Source of the DNA: Adiantum capillus-veneris
Lineage: Eukaryota; Streptophyta; Polypodiopsida; Polypodiales; Pteridaceae
Direction: 5' to 3'
NCBI GenBank assembly: GCA_014529385.2
Contig: CM043963.1
Coordinates: 95,060,412-95,124,411, forward strand
Length of the DNA: 64,000 nucleotides
Position numbers and translations under genes: made by a program. Shown one piece after another: positions 1 through 12,552 of the stretch (position 1 is the first letter of the stretch; the number at the start of each line of letters is the position of its first letter). Under the pieces are notes generated by a model. That model did no database searches. It was given only the letters and a program-made list of their open reading frames with translations, and had not been told where the DNA came from.

Positions 1-135
1 TGTCAATGAACGGCTTAGACCACCTGCCCCCCGGCCTGCCCCCGACTCCCGACCTTGACGGATGTCATTGTGGATGCAGGTCTCATCTTTACATTGTGAC
101 ATGGCATTGATAAATTAGGTGGATATGTGAGTATT

Positions 136-1387
136 CATTAAGAAAGAAATGGACTCATTTTCGGGCCTTTCAACTCTAGTGAGAGAATGCTCCTTAGCCA
201 ATAGGAAGAAGGCTAACGTTACGTTGAAAAAACATTTTTTCTCATTTTGAAAATGTCCATGAAAACCATTTTGGTGAAATTGTCACTATCATCAGAAAAG
301 TAAGGCGCTTGATAATGACATCTGGCACAAGCGCCGAACGCCTTTTTATGACCCGTTGTTGCTATCATATAAAGTGAAGTACTTGTACTTGTGCATCTCG
401 CACAAGTATCAATCACCTTTTTATGAAGTACTCACAATTTAAATTCGAACAGATTGTACTTGATAGTGATTGATAGGTACCATTTAAAACTATGAAGGAG
501 TCAGAACCAAGCGAATAGAGGCGCTTGAGGGGCCTCTGGGACCTCTATTCGCTTGGTTCTGACCTTATGAGGCCCTAGGATTAAGATATAGCACTTTTTA
601 AGCCCACGGATGCATCCGGAACGTCCAAAAAACATAGGATAGCTCTTTAAAACACTGAAATCTGACGTCTCTAGCTCAAGATATAGCATTTTTAAGCCTA
701 GGGCCTCATGAGGTCAGTACCAAGCGAATAGAGGCCCTTGAGGTTGAAGGGCCTCTATTCGCTTGGTACTGACCTCATGAGTCCCTAGGCTTAAAAATGC
801 TATATCTTGAGCTAGAGACGTCAGATTTCAGTGTTTTAAAGAGCTATCCTATGTTTTTTGGACGTTCCGGATGCATCCGTGGGCTTCAAAAGTGCTATAT
901 CTTAATCCTAGGGCCTCATAAGGTCAGAACCAAGCGAATAGAGGTCCCAGAGACCCCTCAAGCGCCTCTATTCGCTTGGTTTGACTCCTTCATAGTCTTA
1001 AATGGTACCTATCAATCACTATCAAGTACAATCTGTTCGAATTCGAATTTAAATTGCGATTACTTCATAAAAAGGTGATTGATACTTGTGCCTCTATTCC
1101 GTGGCATTATTTTTGTATTTTGAAAACAACTCTTATGTGTTTTCTCTCATCGCACATCACATCACTCATTAAGATTCACATACATGGAATTTTGTGTACA
1201 CTTAAGTTGGGCTCTCGAAAAGCATTTTGTACGAGCATGCATTTGAGTGATTGAGCAACCTTTTACGTATGTACTATGAGAAATAGAATTCTAAAAAAAA
1301 ACTTTTGCATTTTTCATAATTACCTCTCTCTATGCTGAGTTGGCATTTCTTACAGGGCCCAAAATTGAGTCCAAGTTTCTCCTAATG
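136..1387. mobile_element. Non-autonomous TIR (MITE-like) element
   Basis: The left end (from 136, starting CATTA) and the reverse complement of the right end (to 1387) are similar imperfect inverted repeats sharing CATTA, a GACTCA core and a T-run followed by GGGCC. The 4-bp direct repeat TATT lies immediately outside both ends (132-135 and 1388-1391), as a target duplication would. No coding capacity is seen. The ends resemble the terminal repeats of the large element at 31961-39820, so this may be a deletion derivative of a related family. The TIRs are diverged and the duplication is short, so the call is tentative. Confidence 0.45.
400..1091. repeat. 692-bp near-perfect palindrome
   Basis: The two arms (400 to about 742 and about 749 to 1091) are near-perfect reverse complements with a tiny central spacer. 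Inside them a 16-17 bp motif, ACCAAGCGAATAGAGG, or its complement occurs six times (505-521, 542-558, 719-734, 752-767, 928-944, 965-981). It forms one small hairpin near each end and one at the centre. The trinucleotide CTC abuts both ends. The structure sits inside the TIR element 136-1387 and codes for nothing recognisable; open frames here are mirror images of each other. Confidence 0.9.
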
Positions 1388-1774
1388 TATTACAATGCAT
1401 GAAAAATATATTCTCTGGATGTCAAATGACACAAAAAACCTTCAATTTCTCTCCCTTGATCATTGACTAGATCAATGTTCATCTCTGTTTATAGAAAAGC
1501 TTTACGACAATGTGCTCTCAGGGGTAACCTAATACTATGTAATTCTTTCAGTCTTTACTCATGGTGTAATGAGGATTTGGAGGAACCTTTGAGCTTGAAG
1601 ATTATTTTTGCAGTAGATGTCATTTACAATGACTCCTTAACAGATGCATTTTTCAGTGTGCTCAGAAAGTTAATGCCTATTGGATTGCAAAGAGTAAGCA
1701 ATCACACATACTTAAATTTTTGGAGCTTTTTATTCAATTCTTACATGCAGTTGCTTTGACTGGCTATAGAGAAG

Positions 1775-1913
<139 letters not shown>

Positions 1914-3220
1914 TTTAACACGACCGTTTGGTTTTACCGTTAATAGACGAGAGATGTCTGTCTCACTCCAAATTCTGTTTTGGAATCCCTATTATGTATT
2001 CTTGTCAAGGTTTGTTAGCCTATATCAATCTCTGTTCATGTTCCATGCTCATCATTTCCACCTGTGTACATTATGACATAGGTGCCAAAGGTATATCTTG
2101 TTATCTACTCCTCTTGCGACATTGTTCGACAGTAGGTATCATACGCATTCTGTTAATCCCAAGCCATGCGCATGGCACCTCTTAAATTGTACATAAAGCA
2201 TGATATACTTGTACGTACATATATAGATTTTGTGAACCTGCACTTAACTCATTGCATGAGCAATCATCTCTTGATCATCTGGCATATGAACACTAGTGGC
2301 TAATACTATGCCGATTTTACTTTTACATGGCTTTCAAAAACGTTTGATGCTACATGTCAGTTACCACCTTCCGTCATATGTTCGGTCCAATAATCTAATG
2401 TTTTTTAATTATATCCCTAAAATGGGGTTCCACACTTGGCTTGTAACATGCTTGAGAAGACTATGGCTAGTTAGCAGGCTTACCTTTTGTGGAGGCTCTC
2501 CAAATTAATATAGCTTGATGTATTTATTGCCTACCAAGGCTCCTTGGGCTTCGTTTTCCTAAGTTGCTAGCTTACTATTTGTAGTAGTCTCCAACCTAAT
2601 ATAGCATATGGTGTTTATTTATTATTAAATATAGCTCAATCATTGCCCTTGTGGAGGTCTTCAACTTAATATAGATTGGTTTACTGAATACTTAACATAC
2701 TCCTTATGCTTGGTTTTCCCAGGTGTGGAGGTCTTCAAAAAATAACTTGGTTTACTGAATGCTTTGCATATTCCCCTATGCAACTCTTGCTATTTGATGG
2801 GGTGTCTTTTGGCTTAGCTGGAGCTTTGAACAGATGGTTGACTTGAACAAATGATCTATGAGATAATTCACAAAATATGGGTGGTCATAAAATGAAGTCA
2901 ACAATATCAGGCATGGGTGCTTAAATGACCCCTCTAATTTTGGAATGGGCATTCTCTTATTATAAAAGGGGTGGTCATTCTCTGCATACCCACTTTCCCT
3001 TTCTGGTTCAGTTCTTTCTCGCGAGCGAATGCAGGCGAGAGCACATACACATACATATACGCACCATTTACTCGCGCGCGCACACACATACCTGTACCTA
3101 GCTGAATCTCCCTCTTCTCGTACTAGTCTGATGGGGTTTTCTGCTCATGATAGGTAGGCTATGGCTCTGTTTAAGAACCTCTTTTCTCTGATACACTTGG
3201 ATATGCTTTTCACCTTGCTC

Positions 3221-3252
3221 AACACACACACACACACACACATACACACACA
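3221..3252. repeat. (CA)n microsatellite
   Basis: A short CA run with one interruption. Confidence 0.95.
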
Positions 3253-5399
3253 ACCAAGATGATGGTTTAGATATTGAGGATCTTCCATGGAGAGTAATGC
3301 CGAGATGACCTTCCTATTTGTACATGAAATCCACATTCACTATTCTACAATGGAAGCAAATCTATAGAATAACACGAGGCTACAACCAATATCCACATTT
3401 CAATGTCAGCATTATAGGTAGGTGCCTATGCATCTCCTCAGGATGAATAACATGCTTTGGAAGCGGTGCAGATTTGTAGTGTTTGCAAGCTCATTATATG
3501 TATAATAATTGAATAACTTTGTTTGGACTGAAGAGGCGTATTCCTAACACCGGATAATGATAATGTTTTGTACTTTTTGATACAATTTTTGATGCACTTT
3601 TGGGGTCCTATAATGCAATGTCTGATGCACTTTTAGGGTCCTATAATGCGATTTGATGATGGTGTAAGGTTTTTTTGATAAAATGATCAGAAACACATAC
3701 ATTTTGCTGGCACCTAATTTTATTTTTTGACTTGTTGGATTCTTGGGTGCTGGTGGTTTGGCCTTTTAACTTACTAGCATTTCGTAATGAAATTACTCTA
3801 TATTGTAATGATAGGTATTCCTTGTGGATTTTTACTTTATGCTGAGAATAAACATCGTATGGGCCAAGGGCTGAACATAAACATGGTTTTAGCTGTGGTA
3901 TTCTCTTAAAATACTGCAAAAAGAGACTCAAACATCTACCAATCAACATGGCTTTGGTATATTGGGTTTGAGATCCTTTAAGCACACACATAGTAGTCTT
4001 ATAGCTTCCATTGGGTTACCCCCATGGATTACAGCTCGACACTCAGATCAGGTTTACATAGATTGGGTTTATTTGAGTTTTCACTTACTAGATTAAGGTA
4101 TTATTGATCTTTCAAGCTCAATCAATTATATTGATATGCTTATGCCTCTGGTAATGATCGTGCAAGAAGTGGTAATTATAATGACTACATATTTTGAAAA
4201 TACAATCTGTATATAAATAGCATGCTGCCCAATTTTCTTCTTATAGCATTCGTACATGTGGTAATAAGTAATATCATGACAAGGATGTCATTATTCTATT
4301 TCTCTCGCACACATCACTTAAAACTTGGTTCCATATTGTCCAATATTTTTGTTATTTTTGGTTTGCTCACTTTGAGACTTGCAGGAAAAAGTCTACATAA
4401 ACTAACATGGTCTAGTTGGGAAATGGTTTTTGGAAATAATTGGCACTACCTGGGTTGCCTACAACCTCATGTGAGAGTCTCAGTGGGATGGCATTGATGG
4501 TTTTTTGAATATAATGAGAAGTTACTAACGAATGACTTGTATTTTGGGAAAACGTGTCCATCATGTTTTACTTAACGATATTGTAGCGTCATTTGAGGGC
4601 TACCATACCCAACTTTATTAGCTGGGCACTACTTTAACTAGTGTTCATAGCAGTAACATAGCAGATAAATACCATAACAGAGTACCATAACTTTACATGA
4701 ACTTGGTCCTAGACACAAAGTTCTTATATTTATATCCTTTTATACAGGAACTCAAATTTGATGAAGGTAGGTGAATTCACAATTGTAAAGTGCTTATTGA
4801 TGCTATAATGTACTTTGAAAATTGTCCAAAGATTGTTAAAAGAGCCTTAATCCTCAAGTGGGGGTCTCGGAGGAGATGGCATTAGACTGGACTTTTGAGA
4901 ATTGATCCAATTTACAAAGGAGACGATGTCCGATTTTTTTGGAAATAAATGATGAAAACATTATCAGAAATAGATGGCTCGTTCTTTAAACTTCATATTT
5001 GATCTAGGTTATGTTGTAATTTTTGACACCAATAACAAGGAGAGGGAGTCGTTGACACTTGTCTTCCCAAGTAATGCCAGTTCTGACAGGCATGTGTTTC
5101 TTGGATGGTGACAGGTAAGAGATTCTTTCCTTGGGATTACAATGAAAACTGCAGCAATAACAGAAGATTGTCCACTGTTCGGTTATTCTGATAAATGATT
5201 GATGACCCTTATATATGATACTTAGATAAACACATGTAATACACTACATGTCAGTATCTAGTTTAAATGTCAATTGTAGTCTTAAATTTATCTAGTTGTT
5301 ATCTAATATATACATAAGGTTTGATTATTCATATGTTGATTGGTCTCTAGTCCCATTGTATGGTTCAATACTTTGTGAAATCAAACTATTTCTAGATAA

Positions 5400-5400
<1 letters not shown>

Positions 5401-5440
<40 letters not shown>
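5401..5440. repeat. (CA)20 microsatellite
   Basis: Twenty perfect CA units. Confidence 0.98.
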
Positions 5441-5443
<3 letters not shown>

Positions 5444-5607
5444 GCATGCACACATACAAGTGGTCGTGGTTTGGCAATTGTCCCACTAGCCCTTGTAGTA
5501 GTGTTGATACAACACTTAGTTGAAACTGAAGAGATGCAATTGGAGGTTGAGGTCAAACCTTAATTGGGAAAGGAAGGATGATGGGTGATGGCACGAGAGT
5601 GATGTGG

Positions 5608-5609
<2 letters not shown>

Positions 5610-5683
<74 letters not shown>

Positions 5684-5684
5684 A

Positions 5685-5724
<40 letters not shown>
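5610..5724. repeat. (CT)n(CA)n compound microsatellite
   Basis: CT units followed by CA units through a CTCACTCACA junction, the same order and strand as the tract at 1778-1912. Confidence 0.98.
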
Positions 5725-5726
<2 letters not shown>

Positions 5727-7503
5727 TTGATGCCAAGTGTTGATCACATTGGCATATTCTGCTCGGGCCAAACAGGGCACCATGTTGATCGTGCTAATGG
5801 GCAAGTGGAGGCAGCTAGACATAAAGGACTCTTGAAAGGAATGTGGAAAATGTTCTATGAATTTATATTTTTTGGCAAATGTTCTATGACTTGATTTTTA
5901 TATGCTCCTACAACAGAACCTTTGTTTTCATGCACGCAGATGAATAGTGTGTTCTAACAGGCCACCAAACAACATGGCCTATAATATTCATATTTTTTTA
6001 AATATATTTTCAAGGTGATAGCCAAAGTAAGAGTAAATATTGACAAAACCTATCTTACTATTTCACCATTGTTTGCTACACCAAAGTGCCAAATGGCAAC
6101 ACCATTACTATAGGTAACTAGAGTATGATGGTCTTCTATGCACGAACAGATGACATGCATGCTCCTTTACCATGCCAATCTTCTAGTTTGTAATAAATAG
6201 ACTGGCATATTGTGTTATTGAGAACCTAATCACATTTAACTTTGATCATGCAAATCTATCTTTTCTTATGTTCTCTACCAACAATGGATGGAATGCTTAC
6301 CATTGCTAGGTAGGCAATATCTCTTGACAACAAGCCCATTATTGTGGATAGGTAGAGTGTACTATTTGTCTACATGCACATGGATGACATGCATGCTCTT
6401 TTACCATGCCAATATTTGAATTTATTACACAAACAATTGACCATGTAGTCGACCTTTCTAAATTTCTATGCAAAGAATGGATGGCCTGCTCACATAGTGC
6501 AAGGTACATAATATCCAATGATGAGAGTACTCCTTTTTCTGGCCAATGGGACATTCAAATTTGGTGTGATTGGATTCAAGAACATTTTTTATTAAAGTAT
6601 TGGCTTCACTAATTAACTATTCTTGAAACATCTTTGTTTTGTTGGCGTTTCCCTAAGACAATGCTATGCTCTAATCACGAGAGTAAAAAACAACTCCATG
6701 TCAATGTAGCAAATTTAATTTTTTTACGTTTTTTGGTGTGTGTTTCTTCATTCTTTTGCTTTGAAAGGCCCAAGTTTCTCTTGATTACTCATACAAAACT
6801 TTGTTTGGCAGTGCAACAGTTTGAGTGGTACATGAGGAAGTGTGTGACAAAGATTTCCACCGCTTGAGAAAATGTGGCAATAAGACGTGCATGGGTGCAC
6901 TTTGATCACACTCACCGAATTGAAGGATGGGTAGTGTTTATGTCATGGTCGGTTTATGATCCCGGGTAAGTATTCTCATGAATATATTTTAACTAGCATA
7001 TTTTGATGTGAGTTGCATTTCTTGTCCTTGCCTACACTATGATTACAACATGAGAGCATTGCGAGTGATTACGATATGAAAATTAAAGAGGAAGACAAAG
7101 ATCCACAAATCTTGTTTTAGAGAAATTTAAATATAGTGATGGAGAGATGCATCCATGAACCACTAGGCCTTGCAAGATTCATGTTTGCTGACAAAGTTGG
7201 AGCTCAATGGTTAGCAATACAGCTTGTTCATATTTTATGGCTAATATCTAGATAGATGTTCAAGCTAATCTCAAAATTAGGACTTTTCAAAACTTATGCA
7301 TGTTTTTTGGTGTGTATCGTAAGAGTATTGGCCATTGTTTTGGCTATCTTTTTTTTATTCATTAGACAAGGCTCCACATTTAAATTTAGAAAGCTCACAA
7401 AAATGGTTCTCATTGCAAAAGCTCAAAATCAAAAGCTTGCAAAAACAACACACTCTCCTTGAAAGCGCTTTATGAAGGTGATTAGCTTCTTATTGGAAGC
7501 TAC

Positions 7504-8885
7504 TTGAGTACTCTAACAAAACAAGATCATTGGTCTGAACGAGAATTTAGAAGGATATGGAGGAAATCATATGGGTACTTTTTGAGGGATTTTTACTTAT
7601 GGAAGCGCCCTAAACAAAAGGGTGCTACACCACAAAGGGTTATATGTAAAAAAAGAGACTCAAGTAAAGCTCATGCAAGAGTTTCATGACAGTCTATGGG
7701 CTAGACACAGGGGTGTGTGGGCAACCTTCTCTAGGTTGAAAGAAAATACTGGTGAAAGGGTATGTATAAAGATATATCTCAACTTGTAGAGTCGTGTGAA
7801 ACTTGCCAAATGTATTCAAATGTCCAACATCGTGATGGATTGCACCCTACATATACAGTAGCCATGCGCTATAAATGGGTTGTGGATCTAGTCACAATGC
7901 CTTTAGGACTCTGGCACATATGAGATACTTAGTTCTTGCATGAGAAGACCTAACTAACCAGGTTGAAGGGCAAGCATTAAGAGAAAAATTCATAGAAGTT
8001 GTATGAAAATTTCTTCTTGATGAGGTGATTTGTTGTTATGGTTGTGTGGAAAATATCACTGCAAAAAGAGGTGAATTGGATGCCGAGGAAGCAACGGAGT
8101 TCTTTTCAAGATTAGGAATCAAGATTTCTCTTACTACATCTTACAACTCTGAAGGCAATGGAAAGAGTGAAAGAGGGCATCCTCCTATCATCAAAGCTTT
8201 GGCCAAGTCTTGCAAAGGGAGAGTTGGTGAGTGGCCAAAATTGTTACCATATGCTTTATGGGATGACTGTACAACACATAGCTTAGTAATTGGTTGTATC
8301 CCTATGAAACTGATGTATGGGCAAAATCCAATGATTCCAAATGAAGATACAATTCCCACATGTAATGTACTAACTTGGCAAGACGGGCTTAACATGAAAG
8401 ATCTCCTTGCATTGCGTATAAGGCAACTAGAGAGAAGACCTGGAGGCATTGAGGCTGCAAAAGAGCGCCTGAAAAATGCAAGGTTGAAAAACCAAAACTT
8501 CTATGATAAGCAACATCGGCTCAGGAGTAAAGTAATTGACAAAGGTGAATGGGTTTTAGTGTATGATAGTAACCTTTATAACCAGCACACATTCATGTGC
8601 AAGTTCTCAAAAAGATGGTTTGGACTGAATCTTGTAAATCATGTGCATGAAAATTCTACTTACACCTTTTTTGAACTAGATGGTACAAAAGTAACGGTTT
8701 CCATTGTAGGAAAAAGGATCAAAGTGTTTAAGAGAAGAGGAGTCAGTAATCCAGACGATGTTGAGGAGGAGGAAGAGCAAAACACAGGTGAAGATCAAAG
8801 TGAAGATAAAACGTTGGAAGCTATCAATGAAGATGAAATCATGAATGTCTACAAGGTAATTGAAACTACAGAAAATCATATGTAG
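7504..8885 (+). pseudogene. Ty3/gypsy-type integrase, decayed
   Basis: This is the integrase part of a retrotransposon pol, which joins element cDNA to the genome. The N-terminal zinc-binding region reads in pieces around 7670-7815 (a His-rich segment, then CETC). The first catalytic Asp is in WVVDLV (near 7885). The segment from 8025 is open for 286 codons and carries ITAKRGELDAEEA, where the second catalytic Asp would be expected but Lys-Arg is found, then GNGKSERGH with the catalytic Glu (near 8165), then a conserved LLPYALW region and an acidic tail. Stops and frameshifts break the part before 8025. The missing second Asp and the broken N-terminus mean it is not functional. Confidence 0.8.
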
Positions 8886-8910
8886 CACATACCAAAGGAT
8901 CTGCAGGTTT

Positions 8911-8922
8911 AGAGGGGGTGGA
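8911..8922 (+). other. Polypurine tract of X'
   Basis: A G-rich purine run immediately before the TGTTG start of the 3' LTR, 26 bp after the integrase stop codon. This is the expected plus-strand primer position. Confidence 0.75.
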
Positions 8923-9228
8923 TGTTGTGCTATTACACATACATATTGGGAGCAAATGCTACAAAATCTATTTTGTAACTTTTTAGATACATAAGAATAT
9001 TTTCTAAAATATACATATGCATACCTAAATATAATAATAAGCTTTCTATTTCATCCTATTATTTATCTCAAGGATAGAATATTCTTACTTTACCATTAGA
9101 AAGTACTATGGGAAAAGCATCAATAGCTCTGCATCTTTGAATTGGGGCAAAAAACATTGGTTCTTTCTTTCTACTATCTCATTATCATCTCATACACTAG
9201 CTAGATCCTATATCTAGGTTAACTTTCA

Positions 9229-9276
<48 letters not shown>

Positions 9277-9910
9277 ATATATATATTCTATGAATTTTTC
9301 ATATGATTCTTTTCAATAACTAGGAAGAAATCAAATCCTAGTGGGACACTAGCTTGCATGATTTTCAAAGATGCACTCATTCAAATGCATTGTTAAGAGG
9401 GTGCTTACAAAACTTTGTCAAGGAGCACTGTCATGCTTTCATATTGCATGAGGTGTCCATTGGAATCAAGTGGAAGTCTAAGCTAAGGGGACCACAAGAA
9501 GACTTTTGTTGCCAAAAAGATACCCTATTTTGGTGAATTTTTTACACGAGGTTCCAATCCAAATTGAAAAATGTATATAAAATGGGAGTCATAGGTCATG
9601 AGTTGAAATTTTTGTCCATATTTTTATTTCTTTATTTTTAGCCACGGTTGAGGAGGTATGATCTAAATGGTGGACTCCAGTCTATCCCCATCATGCAGGG
9701 ACATCCCATTTCAAACTTTGCCAATTCATGTTCACACTGGCTCTTCTCTTTCTTTTGTAACCCTTGGGGGTTCAATTCACCTATAAAAGGGGACCTCTTC
9801 TTCCTTGAAAACCATTCATTAGAGAGGGAGAGGATTAATGTCTAAATGTACTTAGCCATAAACATAAGCCTAAGCCTACACTTGCTCCTATAGGAAGACT
9901 AACCAATCTT
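8923..9910 (+). repeat. 3' LTR of X' (end approximate)
   Basis: It starts TGTTGTG after the polypurine tract. It is homologous, in inverted orientation, to 11630-12549, sharing blocks such as ATATTCTTACTTTA and ACTTAGCCATAAA. A TATA-like CCTATAAAAGGGG lies near 9780. The two copies stop matching clearly at about 9900. Confidence 0.7.
9229..9287. repeat. (AT)n microsatellite in LTR
   Basis: A run of AT with two A-insert interruptions inside the X' LTR. The homologous LTR on the minus strand lacks the expansion. Confidence 0.95.
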
Positions 9911-10737
9911 GTAAGCTATCCTTGGAAGATCAACTTTAATCAAAGAAGGTCTTGATCTTGGTGCATCAATCAAGTCTTGAAGTCTTCCCTCTTCATCTCT
10001 CTCCGTCAAAATGGTGAATAACTCCCAAAGAGTTTCCAAGTAAGATGTGTTTCACTTTGATATTTTTTCGGTTTCTACATTTTGCACATACTAGAAATAT
10101 CCTAGATGAATAATCTACACAATGTGAATTTTTATTGCTTCCACTGTGTACGATCTAGTACAATTAACATATGGATTAGCCAAAAAATACACTTTGAACA
10201 ACGTACAGTATTTCTCTTTGGCATAGAAAGGCTCAATGAAATATTTCTTTCACCGGTTCCCATCATACTACCCTTTATAGGCTATAACTTTTCTTTTGAC
10301 ATAAGTGTATCTATCTTGCTATGAATCAAGAGTATTTGTACACACAATTAATCCCAATCGCTAGATAAAACATATATAGTATGGTAAGCACAAAAGTATA
10401 ATTCCAAAGAACAATTCATATTCTGTTTGATCGGCAAATATTGAACGTCATTAACTCATCTATCAACCCTTCATATTACCCATGATACAATACGACCATA
10501 GCCTTGATGTTTTAATCTTTGTGTTGTTTTGATATGCTCTTTTGTATTCTTTATTTGCGTGTGTGAGTACAAGAGAGAAAGAGTGAGGCTTCTTTGATTG
10601 CACTTCCTTCCAAACCGTAGAACTCATGGCATCTATGGTATAACTCCTTCATATAGTTTTTGGAGTTCTCTCACAAACTCTCACAGCCAAAAGTCCGGTG
10701 CTTTCCTGGCAAGATCGCAAACTTCTCAACACCGCAT
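9911..10737. other. No gene recognised
   Basis: AT-rich sequence between the X' LTR and the expansin relic. It may contain decayed promoter or signal-peptide sequence of the expansin, but nothing specific can be read. Confidence 0.5.
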
Positions 10738-11541
10738 GAAACTTTCTACAATGGAAGTGATGCCTTGGGCACCATGGGTAGATGATGAAGTCTCTTGATC
10801 TACCTGATTGTGATCATTGAATTAATTTGTATACACACATTCATGTGTCAAGCTAGTTTTATAGATAGCTAATACACATAAAATGACTTGGCTGATATAA
10901 TTTCATTAATGCAAGAGGTTCATGTGATTATTGCAAACTTTATTCCTTGGGCTATGCCACCAACACGCCAACCCTATGCATCACTCTGTTTGATGCTAGG
11001 CTAAGATATGGTGCCTATTTTGAGATTTGGTGCAATGTCGGGTTCGATCCGCAATGCTACTTTGTTGGTATGTTGATGATTGTGACAGCCACCAATTTGT
11101 GCCCTCCCCACAATGTCCTTCCAAAAAATGTGGGTGGCTAGTGCAACTCACCTCTCCAACACTTCAACATGGTGCAATCAGCATTTGTGAATATTTGAGT
11201 GTACAAGGGTGGCATCGTACCTGTGGAGTACCATCGAGTTTTGTGTGTGAAGAAGGGTGGAATCCATTTCACCATGAATGGTCACTCCTACTTCAACTTG
11301 GTGCTCATCACAAATGTGGTGGGAGTGGGTGATGTGCACTCCGTCTTTGTCAAGGGCTCACGCACTGGATGGAAAGCCATGACCAAAAAATTGGGGCCAA
11401 AATTGGTAGATCAATGTGCGGCTAGACGACCAGAGCCTCTCCTTATAGGTCACCACCAGTGACGGTTGCACCCTCACCTCCTTCAATGTGGCCCCTGCGG
11501 ATTGGTGCTTCGACCAAACCTTCAGTGGCAAGCAATTCTAG
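10738..11541 (+). pseudogene. Alpha-expansin pseudogene
   Basis: Expansins loosen plant cell walls outside the cell. Exon 1 retains ETFYNGSDALGTMG (10738-10777). A GT..AG intron (10778-10917) follows, and exon 2 reopens with GSCDYCKLYSLGYATNT. Family motifs follow in order: [59 protein letters not shown], and in a shifted frame WGQNW, QSLSL, VTTSDG and the terminus DQTFSGKQF with stop at 11541. It has a TAG where the family has Trp (11139-11141), a TGA near 11195, a frameshift near 11385 and further TAGs. The N-terminal signal region is not recognisable. It lies between two inverted retroelement LTRs. This is a dead gene copy. Confidence 0.88.
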
Positions 11542-11629
11542 CTACAATATTTTCTCGCACAAAGTACTTAGTTCTAGCTTCAACATCCAATCAACATCTC
11601 AGAGATGAGGTTGCACCCATTTATATTTA

Positions 11630-12549
11630 TGCAAGGAGTAGCCCACAAGCTAGATCAACCCTCCAACCACATGATCAAAATCATTCTTACCCAAGGACTT
11701 AGGTTTGTATTTATGGCTAAGTATAATTAGGCATTAATACTCTCACTCTTTATTGAATGGTTTTCAAGGAGGAAAAGGTCCCCTTCTACAAGTGAAGGGA
11801 ACCACCAAGGGTTACACAAGAAAGAGAGGAGCCAGCATGAACAGAAGCTAGTAAAGTTTGTAGTGGTATGTCCTTGCATGATGTGAACAGATTGGGGTCC
11901 ACCGTCTTGAGCATATCTAGATCATGAATTTGACCTCTATTTTAAGATTTGTTTTTTTCAATGCAAATGGGAGTTATGTGCAAAAATATCATCAAAATAG
12001 GGTATCTTTCTCGCAACAATAGTCTACTTGTGGTCCCCTTAGCCTAGACTTCTATTTGATTCCACTGGACACCTCATGAAATATGAAAGCATCACATTTC
12101 TCCTTGGCAAATTTTTGTAAGCATCCTTTCAATAATGGATTAAAATAGGTTCATCTTTGAAAATCATGCAAGCTAGTGTCTTACTAGGACTGGTATATAA
12201 GAAATATAAGAAAAATATATAAAATACATAGAAAATAGATATGTTGAAAATTACACTAGCTATAAAATCTAGCTCGAGTATGAGATGACAATGGGATAGT
12301 AGAAAAATGCACCGATGCCTTTTCTCCCACGTCAAAGATGTGTAGTTGTTGACTCTTTTTTCCACAATACTTTCTAACGATAAAGTAAGAATATATTATC
12401 GTTGAGATAAATACTAAGATGAGATAAAAAATATTATCCTTATGTTTAGACATGCATATGTACATTATGGGAAATATGCATATGCATCTACTAAAAAGTC
12501 ACAAAATAAATCTCCTAGCATTCATTCCCACTATGTATGTGCCACAACA
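11630..12549 (-). repeat. LTR of minus-strand element X
   Basis: Read on the minus strand it starts TGTTGTGGC at 12549 and matches the X' LTR (8923-9910) through its length. It is the continuation of the short LTR start (TGTCGT) left at 30392-30397 after the polypurine tract of X. Element Y was inserted between the two parts. The lower limit is approximate. Confidence 0.7.
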
Positions 12550-12552
12550 CAA

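Larger units (their letters stand above)
7256..9910 (+). mobile_element. Gypsy-like retroelement X', 3' part
   Basis: In order on the + strand: integrase-coding sequence, a polypurine tract (8911-8922) and a 3' LTR starting TGTTG at 8923. No reverse transcriptase or gag is seen upstream, so the element is 5'-truncated or decayed beyond recognition. A second copy on the minus strand (integrase 30398-31830, LTR 11630-12549) matches it in order and content. The right limit is approximate because no second LTR copy in cis defines it. Confidence 0.75.

Noticed and set aside
12548-12552. Clean target duplication for Y
   Set aside because: Flanks are GTCGT and TTGTG on the minus strand. An offset would be needed to align them, so none is claimed.
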